Shown here: one piece after another, positions 1 through 5,708 of the stretch
How positions within the stretch are numbered: the first letter of the stretch is position 1
Layout: each line of letters starts with the position of its first letter
Assembly (NCBI GenBank): GCA_009784635.1
Contig: WRBG01000107.1
Span: 1-6,847 of the forward strand
DNA length: 6,847 bases
DNA from: Bacteroidales bacterium
Lineage (GTDB): Bacteria; Bacteroidota; Bacteroidia; Bacteroidales; UBA932
Direction: 5' to 3'
Translations under genes and position numbers: made by a program
The notes under the pieces: model-generated
Databases searched by the model: none
Told to the model about the DNA's origin: nothing
The model's input: the letters and a program-made list of their open reading frames with translations, nothing else

Positions 1-1
1 A

Positions 2-739
2 GACGAGGATATTGGAAAAATGGTAACGCTCAAATGGGGCTTGACCAGAAGCAGCAACAACATATCGGCCTTTTTGATGAAACAGTTTGGCCCTTATGCC
101 ATGATTGACATGTGCAGAAAATTGGGAATCAGTAGTTTTCTTGACCCTGTGTATTCGCTTTGCGTGGGGGCGGCCGATATATCTCTGTTTGAAATGGCCG
201 GAGCCTTTAATACTTTTGCCGGAAGAGGGGTGCATGTCGAGCCTTTTTTTGTGATGCGCATTGAGGATAAATCGGGAAATTTACTCAGCAACTTTGCCCC
301 CCGCAAGCGCGAAGCGATTAGCGAGCGCACCGCATATCTGATGGTTAACCTGTTAGAAGGAGTAGTAAACGAGGGCACTGCGGGGCGTATCCGCAGCAGG
401 TACCTCCCCACAGGGCCTGTGGCCGGAAAGACCGGCACCACCAACGATCAGGCGGACGGGTGGTTTGTAGGCATAGTGCCCCAACTGACGGCCGCCGTTT
501 GGGTAGGAGCAGAAGACCGTCAAGTACACTTTGATAACCTTGCCCAAGGACAAGGAGCAAATACGGCCTTGCCCATTTGGGGTATATTCATGAAAAAGGT
601 AATGGAAGACAAATCGTTATATATAACACCGGACCACCAGTTTGCCATACCTCCGGGCATGTCGTTGCCCATACGGTGCGACGGGAGCGACAACGATACC
701 TTGGGGGGAAACAATGCAAGGGATCCGTTTTTTAATTAG
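2..739 (+). CDS. Class A penicillin-binding protein (PBP1A-like), C-terminal transpeptidase part, 5' truncated by window edge
   Basis: The reading frame is open from base 2 to a TAG stop at 737-739, so 245 residues of a longer protein are visible. This is the end of the penicillin-binding transpeptidase domain. The SxN motif appears as S-S-N at bases 50-58 and the KTG motif as K-T-G-T-T starting at base 428, followed by NDQADGWFVGIVP and a WVG strand, as in PBP1A proteins. The catalytic SxxK serine and the glycosyltransferase domain lie before the window. Proteins of this family are anchored in the inner membrane, polymerise lipid II and crosslink stem peptides in the periplasm, releasing the terminal D-Ala. 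The C-terminal tail after the domain is short. ddl follows after 11 bp, so the two are probably co-transcribed. The family is secure. Whether mrcA or ponA is the proper symbol cannot be settled from this fragment. Confidence 0.94.
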   Translation, partial: DEDIGKMVTLKWGLTRSSNNISAFLMKQFGPYAMIDMCRKLGISSFLDPVYSLCVGAADISLFEMAGAFNTFAGRGVHVEPFFVMRIEDKSGNLLSNFAPRKREAISERTAYLMVNLLEGVVNEGTAGRIRSRYLPTGPVAGKTGTTNDQADGWFVGIVPQLTAAVWVGAEDRQVHFDNLAQGQGANTALPIWGIFMKKVMEDKSLYITPDHQFAIPPGMSLPIRCDGSDNDTLGGNNARDPFFN

Positions 740-750
740 AGTGCATCGCT

Positions 751-1764
751 TTGAATAAGAAAAAAAATTTGGCTTTGGTGTACGGAGGCGATTCGTCTGA
801 ATGGGAGGTATCTGTGTGGAGCGGGCGACATATGGCTTCTCAAATAGACAAAAACAAATATGCAGTCTACGAAATCCTTCTGTGCGGCAGCGACTGGAGG
901 GTGGTAAAAACGGCAGATGGCCAAGTTCCGGCAGAGCATGAAGCCCAAATTGATAAAACGGATTTTTCCTTTACGTGGAAAGGAGACAGGGCGCTGTTTG
1001 AAGTAGCGTTGCTGATGATTCACGGAAAGCCCGGAGAAGATGGGGCCTTGCCCGCTTATTTTGAGGGATTGCAGATTCCCCATACTGCAAGTTCCTCGAC
1101 CGTATCTGCGTTGGCTTTTGATAAATACGCCTGTAAATCGCAATTGCGCAACGCCGGTATTGCCATGGCCAAAGACATGCTGCTACAGGAGGATGAAGAT
1201 GTAGACGAGCAGGCAGTGGTAGACACTTTGGGGCTTCCTCTTTTTGTAAAGCCCAACGGCGGAGGCAGTAGTTTTGGCGCCACCAAGGTTAGGCGGATAG
1301 AGGAGCTAAAGCCGGCCCTTGAGCTTGCCTTTCAAGAATGTCCTCAGGCGCTTGTAGAGGAGTTCATGGCCGGAAGGGAACTAACCAACGGCGTATTAAA
1401 AACGCATGACCAACAGCTTGTCTTGCCGGTTACGGAGATTGTGTCTAAGAACGATTTCTTTGATTATCAAGCAAAATATCAGGGCGCCAGCGACGAAATC
1501 ACTCCTGCGCCGATTCCCGATGCCCTCCGCGACAAGGTACAGCGGCTTACTTCTCAAATATATGATTACTTGGGTTGCAGCGGATTCATCCGGATTGACT
1601 ACATAGCAAGGGATGAGGAAGTTATGTTTTTGGAAGTAAATACTATTCCGGGCATGACCCCAATGAGTTTGGTGCCCCAGCAGGTAAGCGTTGCCGGCAT
1701 GAGCATGGGTACTTTTCTCGAATGGGTAATCGAAGATGCGATTTATCGGTTTGGTCGGGCATGA
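751..1764 (+). CDS. ddl: D-alanine--D-alanine ligase, TTG start
   Basis: This cytoplasmic ATP-grasp enzyme joins two D-alanines to make the dipeptide that ends the peptidoglycan stem. At 337 residues it has near-normal family length. Visible motifs are the N-terminal GGDSSEWEVS (12-21, with E17 matching the catalytic Glu of E. coli DdlB), HGKPGEDG (91-98), the ATP-binding VKPNGGGSSFG (166-176), AKY (241-243, Tyr as in D-Ala-specific ligases), RID (281-283, metal-ligand Asp), LEVN (294-297, metal-ligand Glu and Asn) and PMSLVP (304-309). The start is TTG at 751. An in-frame TAA lies at 733-735, and the first in-frame ATG (Met28) would remove the conserved first strand and E17. The gene sits 11 bp after the penicillin-binding protein and overlaps prmC by 4 bp, which suggests one operon. 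All catalytic residues appear intact. Confidence 0.96.
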   Translation: MNKKKNLALVYGGDSSEWEVSVWSGRHMASQIDKNKYAVYEILLCGSDWRVVKTADGQVPAEHEAQIDKTDFSFTWKGDRALFEVALLMIHGKPGEDGALPAYFEGLQIPHTASSSTVSALAFDKYACKSQLRNAGIAMAKDMLLQEDEDVDEQAVVDTLGLPLFVKPNGGGSSFGATKVRRIEELKPALELAFQECPQALVEEFMAGRELTNGVLKTHDQQLVLPVTEIVSKNDFFDYQAKYQGASDEITPAPIPDALRDKVQRLTSQIYDYLGCSGFIRIDYIARDEEVMFLEVNTIPGMTPMSLVPQQVSVAGMSMGTFLEWVIEDAIYRFGRA

Positions 1765-2669
1765 CCGTCAAAGATTACATCCGCAAAGGCATAGAGGAAC
1801 TTTTTCCCTTGTATTCCAAGGAAGATGCAAAAAGTTTGTTGCTGCTGATTTTGAAACATTATAGCCGCTGGCCGACCCATGTATATTATACCGACCCGAA
1901 TCGGATGCTGCCCGCCTCTTGTTTATCAGATGTACAAAAGGCTTTTGACGACTTACTAAAGGCTAGACCCATACAATACATTTTGGGAGAGACGCATTTT
2001 GAAGGTTGTCCCCTCAAGGTGCGGGAAGGCGTGCTGATTCCCCGACCCGAAACTGCAGAGTTGGTGCGTTGGGCAAAGGCTGCATGTAAAGAGCGTCCAC
2101 AAGATTCCCTGCACATACTCGATTTGTGTACAGGCTCCGGCGCAATCGCGATTGCTTTAGCCAAGGCGTTTCCGCAGGCAAAGGTATATGGAGTGGATAT
2201 TTGTGAAATCGCTGTAGAAATCGCTGTAGAGAACAACGTATTAAACAGAACGGAGGTGTGTTTTTTTAAAGCCGATATATTGCAGCCTCCGGATTTGCAT
2301 AGAGCCTCCCTGTTGCCTCATTCTTTTGACTTGATTATCGGCAATCCACCCTATGTTTGCGAATCGGAGAAGGCCCATATGCACCCCAATGTTTTGAACT
2401 ACGAACCCCATCAAGCCCTGTTTGTTCCCGACCATGACCCCTTGCTTTTTTACCGCGCTTTGGCCGACTGGGGGGCCGTATTACTTAAAGATAACGGTCT
2501 GCTGCTGTCCGAGATAAACGAAACAATGGGCCAAGAGCTAACGGCGCTCCTTGCCCATAAAGGTTACTCATCCGTGCAACTGCGCAAAGACCTCAACGGA
2601 AAGCCAAGAATGTGTTATGCGGTTAGAGCTTTTTCCACGCCCCAAAGTTCTCGTTCTGACCCATGTTAA
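1761..2669 (+). CDS. prmC: Peptide chain release factor N5-glutamine methyltransferase
   Basis: PrmC (HemK) uses S-adenosylmethionine to methylate the glutamine of the GGQ motif in release factors 1 and 2, improving translation termination in the cytoplasm. The 302-residue product has the family's order of parts: an N-terminal helical domain with PIQYILG (70-76), the linker IPRPETAEL (93-101), SAM-binding motif I LDLCTGSGAIA (120-130), the acidic VDI at the end of strand 2 (145-147) and the catalytic NPPY (195-198). The ATG at 1761 overlaps the ddl stop as ATGA, implying translational coupling. An in-frame ATG at 1722 lies inside ddl and would add 13 residues unlike the family, so it was not used. 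The last 11 residues after YAVRAF read through the convergent hydrolase gene and look non-homologous. Residues 149-156 are encoded by a perfect 12-bp tandem repeat. Confidence 0.96.
   Translation: MTVKDYIRKGIEELFPLYSKEDAKSLLLLILKHYSRWPTHVYYTDPNRMLPASCLSDVQKAFDDLLKARPIQYILGETHFEGCPLKVREGVLIPRPETAELVRWAKAACKERPQDSLHILDLCTGSGAIAIALAKAFPQAKVYGVDICEIAVEIAVENNVLNRTEVCFFKADILQPPDLHRASLLPHSFDLIIGNPPYVCESEKAHMHPNVLNYEPHQALFVPDHDPLLFYRALADWGAVLLKDNGLLLSEINETMGQELTALLAHKGYSSVQLRKDLNGKPRMCYAVRAFSTPQSSRSDPC
2205..2228 (+). repeat. Perfect 12-bp tandem duplication inside prmC
   Basis: The unit GAAATCGCTGTA occurs twice back to back (2205-2216 and 2217-2228) and encodes EIAVEIAV just after the SAM-binding acidic residue. 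The unit is a multiple of three, so copy changes would keep the frame. From recalled PrmC sequences this helix has its usual length here, so the repeat may not be an insertion. Confidence 0.85.
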
Positions 2670-4143
2670 TATCAAGGGAAGCAGCGCTTCCGTTTTCTCC
2701 CATTTCAAAGTGAATGGGAAAGCGACGTCCGCCCATATAGAAAGAAAAATTGTTTCCGTTAACGTGGGTTAAGGGCGCTTTCCATTTTTTGGGACCAACG
2801 GTAATATAAAGTTCATTCTGCTCTAAGCTAATCTCTGCCTGACCCAGCACCTCTTTTTGGTACCTCCCTGTATATGCGGCATAAGGAGCCGGATTGGTTT
2901 TGACAAATTCGGCCTCTCTAGCCTTGGCCCTTTCCTCACTAACTTGGCCGTTGGCCATCCATTCGGCTAAAGCCTCTCCGCTGTAATCTTTGTCGGGAGC
3001 GCCCAAATAGAGGTCAATCAAGCGACGCATGATGGCGTAGCGGGAAGACGCGGGCACTCCGGAATTGGCCAAAAACATCATGCCTAAATTGAGTTCCGGA
3101 ACAAACACGCAAAGAGCAGCATAGCCCCAAGTAGTACCGGTATGAAAAATTACTTTATAACGATTGTTCTGCTCCACAAACCAGCAATGACTGTAGGTGG
3201 TGATGCGGTTGTCGAATTGAGAGGTAATCAGTTGTCCGCGGTGCAGGAACCTAAGGCTTCTCTCGGAGAGTATCCGGTTGCCGTTAAAAGTCCCGTCGGA
3301 GAGGTGAAAGCGAATCCATGCGGTCATATCGGCCACGGAGGAAACAATGCCTCCGGCAGGGCCAATCACGGTAAGCCAATGCAGGGCTTGGTCTTCCGCT
3401 CCGTGGAGCGGCGCACAGACAATGGCGCCCTCTTTATAGCTGAGGTCATGAGGAACCGTTACGTTTGCAGACGAAGTGAATCCCTGCTCGTTAAGGGAGC
3501 TTTTGGTCATTCCCAAAGGAATAAAGATGCGCTCTTTCACACATTCCTCCCAAGATTTACCCATGTATTTTTCTATGATTTTAGAAGCGATAATAAAGGT
3601 GATGTTGTTGTAATCGTAGCTGGTACGCAGACTGGTAGAGGGCTTAATCAGCTTAAACATGTTGTATATATCGTCTTGGTCATAGCCAAGGCAGGGAATG
3701 TAGGTGCCCGACTGCCCGGGAATCCCGGTGCGGTGAATCATAATGTCTTTGACCAGCAAGTTATCGCTGACCCAAGGGTCGTGCATTTCAAAGTCCGGAA
3801 GGTGTTTCTTAACAGGGTCGTCCCAATCTACCTTTTCTTCATCTACCAGCATGGCCATGAGCATGGCGGTAAATGATTTGGACACCGACCCGATTTGGAA
3901 GGCCGTATGCTCGTCCACCGGTTGTCCCTTGCCCAACTCTTTTTCTCCAAAGCCTTTGGCATAAATAATTTGGTCGTCTTTGACAATGGAGAGGGCCATG
4001 CCGGGAATCTGCCACTCCCGGACTACCTGTTGGGTATAGGCTTCGATGTTTTTAAGGATTTCGTCTTGATTAACAGTCTGTGCGGCAAGACTTAAAGAAA
4101 AAATAGTAAAAAGCGAAAAGATAAAGATGCGAATATTTTTCAT
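2623..4143 (-). CDS. Secreted beta-lactamase-family serine hydrolase with C-terminal DUF3471-like domain
   Basis: The 506-residue product begins with a typical Sec signal peptide (MKNIRIFIF, a hydrophobic run, then SLAAQ, with likely cleavage near residue 21). No lipobox Cys is present, so it should be periplasmic or exported. The serine hydrolase core of the class C beta-lactamase/DD-peptidase fold shows SVSK (86-89, nucleophile Ser86 and base Lys89), YNN (178-180, the YxN motif) and HTG (334-336, the KTG equivalent). Residues from about 420 on resemble the DUF3471 domain often attached to these enzymes in Bacteroidota. The family includes esterases, D-amino-acid peptidases and beta-lactamases, and the substrate cannot be read from sequence. 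The ATG at 4143 was chosen over an in-frame ATG at 4179 because it gives a clean signal peptide and because a promoter box lies between them. The 3' end overlaps prmC by 47 bp. All catalytic motifs look intact. Confidence 0.94.
   Translation of the reverse strand: MKNIRIFIFSLFTIFSLSLAAQTVNQDEILKNIEAYTQQVVREWQIPGMALSIVKDDQIIYAKGFGEKELGKGQPVDEHTAFQIGSVSKSFTAMLMAMLVDEEKVDWDDPVKKHLPDFEMHDPWVSDNLLVKDIMIHRTGIPGQSGTYIPCLGYDQDDIYNMFKLIKPSTSLRTSYDYNNITFIIASKIIEKYMGKSWEECVKERIFIPLGMTKSSLNEQGFTSSANVTVPHDLSYKEGAIVCAPLHGAEDQALHWLTVIGPAGGIVSSVADMTAWIRFHLSDGTFNGNRILSERSLRFLHRGQLITSQFDNRITTYSHCWFVEQNNRYKVIFHTGTTWGYAALCVFVPELNLGMMFLANSGVPASSRYAIMRRLIDLYLGAPDKDYSGEALAEWMANGQVSEERAKAREAEFVKTNPAPYAAYTGRYQKEVLGQAEISLEQNELYITVGPKKWKAPLTHVNGNNFSFYMGGRRFPIHFEMGENGSAASLDINMGQNENFGAWKKL
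2677..2698 (+). terminator. Candidate intrinsic terminator of the pbp-ddl-prmC cluster, inside the convergent gene
   Basis: A perfect 6-bp stem GGAAGC/GCTTCC (2677-2682 and 2686-2691) with a 3-nt AGC loop is followed by GTTTTCT. It begins 8 bp after the prmC stop, where a plus-strand terminator would be expected, but lies wholly inside the 3' coding end of the minus-strand hydrolase. The stem is short and the T-tract interrupted, so chance occurrence in coding DNA is possible. Confidence 0.42.
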
Positions 4144-4159
4144 GATAATTAGTTTTGAA

Positions 4160-4167
4160 CAAAAGTA
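4160..4167 (-). promoter_or_regulatory. Bacteroidota-type -7 promoter box for the serine hydrolase
   Basis: On the minus strand the sequence reads TACTTTTG, a full match to the TAnnTTTG -7 element used by the Bacteroidota primary sigma factor. A T-rich stretch (TTTTTC) lies about 21 nt upstream but is a poor -33 TTTG match. The box ends 16 bp before the ATG, predicting a leader of only about ten nucleotides. It also argues against the alternative start at 4179. Confidence 0.6.
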
Positions 4168-4198
4168 GGAAAAAAACACTTCATGGTTGAAAAAGTTG

Positions 4199-4206
4199 TA
4201 TCTTAG
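4199..4206 (+). promoter_or_regulatory. Weak candidate -7 promoter box for radA
   Basis: TATCTTAG differs from the Bacteroidota TAnnTTTG element at one position and ends 18 bp before the radA ATG. No good -33 TTTG was found at the usual spacing. The 81-bp divergent gap must hold the radA promoter unless transcription comes from elsewhere, and this is the best candidate I see in it. Confidence 0.35.
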
Positions 4207-4224
4207 TGGTCGATTTTAAAACAG

Positions 4225-5607
4225 ATGTCAAAAGTAAAAAAAGCTTGGTTTTGCCAAGAGTGTGGATATGAATCCACGAAGTGGTTGGGTCGTTGCTCTT
4301 CCTGCGGAGCGTGGAACTCGATGATAGAGGAAGTGTTGGCCAAAGAGCCGGAGCGTCCGCATCAGGCGGGGGCTTTTACCGGTCAAAAATCCCAACCCAT
4401 CCCTTTGCCTGAGGTAACTTTCTCGCAAGAGGCGCGGATTTCGTTAAACAATGAGGAGGTAGACAGATTGTTGGGCGGCGGATTGGTAGAAGGCTCTTTG
4501 GTGCTGTTGGGCGGGGAGCCGGGCATCGGCAAGTCCACCTTGAGCCTGCAAATTCCTTTGCATTGTCCGCATTTAAAGACTCTGTATGTGTCCGGCGAAG
4601 AAAGCGCTCGGCAGATTAAATTGCGCGCCAACAGATTGACGTCATCGGAACATGCCGCCAATCATTGTTATATCCTTTGCGAAACCCTGCTCGAAAACAT
4701 CTTGCAACATGCGCAGGAACTCAATCCGGCCATCATCGTGATTGATTCCATCCAAACCATGTACAGCCAACACTTGGATTCTTCCCCCGGCTCGGTGTCG
4801 CAGATTCGGGAGTGCGCCGCTCGGTTGTTGCAGTATGCCAAAGAGCGCAATACGCCGGTGATATTGATTGGACACATTACCAAAGAGGGGAGTATTGCAG
4901 GACCTAAAGTGTTGGAACATATTGTAGATGTGGTGTTGCAATTTGAGGGCGACAGTAAGAATAGTTACCGGATTTTGCGCGGGATTAAAAACCGATTTGG
5001 CTCGGTGGCTGAGCTGGCTATTTTTGAGATGCTTCAAAACGGATTGCGTCAAGTAAATAATCCATCCGAAATATTGATTCCCATGCACGCCGAATCCTTG
5101 AGCGGCATTGCCGTGGCCGCCATGGTGGACGGTACGCGCCCCTTTTTGATTGAGACACAGGCATTGGTGAGTACAGCGGCCTATGGTACGCCCCAGCGTT
5201 CTGCTACCGGTTTTGACGCCCGCCGCTTGAACATGTTGCTGGCGGTATTGGAAAAACGGGCGGGCTTTAAGTTGTCGGTAAAAGACGTATTCTTAAATAT
5301 GGCGGGCGGACTAAAGGTAAACGACCCGGCTGTAGATTTGGCGGTTACGGCGGCTATCCTTTCTTCTAACTTTGACCTTCCCTTGGCCCCGCGCAGTTGT
5401 TTTGCGGCCGAGGTGGGCTTGAGCGGAGAGATTCGTCCGGTGGCCCACATCGACAGAAGGATTGCCGAAGCCCAAAAATTGGGTTTTGAGGCCATCTATA
5501 TCTCAAAATTCAGCGGCAAGACGGACGCATCCCTCTCCAAAAAGATTAAGGTAATTCCCTTGGCCGACATGGGCGGATTGTGCAAGGCGATATCGGGAAG
5601 AGCATAA
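4225..5607 (+). CDS. radA: DNA repair protein RadA (Sms), branch-migration ATPase
   Basis: RadA is a RecA-like cytoplasmic ATPase that promotes branch migration and extension of heteroduplex DNA during homologous recombination and repair. The 460 residues match the length I recall for E. coli RadA. From the N terminus the parts are a four-cysteine zinc finger (C10, C13, C24, C27 in a CxxC...CxxC layout), Walker A GGEPGIGKST (96-105), GEES (124-127), Walker B IIVIDS (170-175), the RadA signature KNRFG (255-259) and a C-terminal Lon-protease-like domain (about 285-455). The ATG at 4225 directly precedes MSKVKKAWFCQECG, as expected for the family. It is divergent from the serine hydrolase across 81 bp and followed by a 101-bp spacer, so it is probably transcribed alone. 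Nothing is missing and the call is secure. Confidence 0.97.
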   Translation: MSKVKKAWFCQECGYESTKWLGRCSSCGAWNSMIEEVLAKEPERPHQAGAFTGQKSQPIPLPEVTFSQEARISLNNEEVDRLLGGGLVEGSLVLLGGEPGIGKSTLSLQIPLHCPHLKTLYVSGEESARQIKLRANRLTSSEHAANHCYILCETLLENILQHAQELNPAIIVIDSIQTMYSQHLDSSPGSVSQIRECAARLLQYAKERNTPVILIGHITKEGSIAGPKVLEHIVDVVLQFEGDSKNSYRILRGIKNRFGSVAELAIFEMLQNGLRQVNNPSEILIPMHAESLSGIAVAAMVDGTRPFLIETQALVSTAAYGTPQRSATGFDARRLNMLLAVLEKRAGFKLSVKDVFLNMAGGLKVNDPAVDLAVTAAILSSNFDLPLAPRSCFAAEVGLSGEIRPVAHIDRRIAEAQKLGFEAIYISKFSGKTDASLSKKIKVIPLADMGGLCKAISGRA

Positions 5608-5618
5608 CCATATTGCAA

Positions 5619-5650
5619 AATTCCTTAAAAATCGCCATTTTTTAGGAATT
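5619..5650 (+). terminator. Imperfect inverted repeat after radA, candidate terminator or operator
   Basis: The left arm AATTCCTTAAAAAT (5619-5632) pairs with the right arm ATTTTTTAGGAATT (5637-5650) around a CGCC loop: 13 of 14 pairs match. It starts 11 bp after the radA stop. The stem is AT-rich and the T-run lies inside the right arm rather than after it, so it is not a classic intrinsic terminator. Because it also carries an A-run on the left, it could act on both strands. Confidence 0.5.
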
Positions 5651-5664
5651 GATTCCTTGAAAAT
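5620..5664 (+). repeat. Three-copy ATTCCTT(A/G)AAAAT motif (direct, inverted, direct)
   Basis: The 13-mer ATTCCTTAAAAAT (5620-5632) recurs as ATTCCTTGAAAAT (5652-5664) with one change, and an inverted version (5637-5649) lies between them. The inverted copy can pair with either flanking copy: 12 of 13 positions with the first and 11 of 13 with the second. The group ends 22 bp before the ATPase promoter box. Confidence 0.7.
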
Positions 5665-5685
5665 AGAAATATTCTCGGAAAGTGT

Positions 5686-5693
5686 TATCTTTG
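5686..5693 (+). promoter_or_regulatory. Bacteroidota-type -7 promoter box for the ATPase gene
   Basis: TATCTTTG is an exact match to the TAnnTTTG element and ends 15 bp before the ATG at 5709, predicting a leader of about ten bases. The nearest upstream TTG (5657-5659) is 26 bp away, longer than the usual spacing, so the -33 element is uncertain. The box supports the 5709 start and a transcription unit independent of radA. Confidence 0.65.
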
Positions 5694-5708
5694 CCCCAAA
5701 ATTTTGCC

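Noticed and set aside
744..753. A possible -7-like box ending in CTTTG just before ddl.
   Set aside because: It lacks the TA of TAnnTTTG and would place transcription initiation inside the ddl coding start. Read-through from the upstream gene is simpler.
760..767. A run of eight A near the ddl start as a possible slippage switch.
   Set aside because: A-runs encoding Lys are common at protein N termini in AT-leaning genomes, and nothing suggests phase variation of an essential ligase.
736..1143. A 135-codon minus-strand open frame antisense to the start of ddl.
   Set aside because: ddl on the plus strand carries all expected motifs here, and the antisense translation shows no domain or signal.
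1722..1760. An upstream in-frame ATG that would extend PrmC by 13 residues.
   Set aside because: The extension lies inside ddl, gives residues unlike the PrmC N terminus, and the ATG at 1761 makes a typical ATGA coupling with the ddl stop.
3142..3876. A 244-codon open frame on the plus strand, antisense to the serine hydrolase.
   Set aside because: It lies wholly inside a strongly supported gene, its translation resembles no family I know, and it has no promoter or plausible start context. It is a by-product of the codon bias on the opposite strand.
4144..4179. An N-terminal extension of the hydrolase starting at the minus-strand ATG at 4179.
   Set aside because: It would put 12 residues before a textbook signal peptide and would have to be translated across the likely -7 promoter box at 4160-4167.
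4185..4197. GTTGAAAAAGTTG in the radA-hydrolase gap as a possible operator.
   Set aside because: It is a mirror repeat, not an inverted repeat, so it does not present two-fold symmetry to a DNA-binding dimer.
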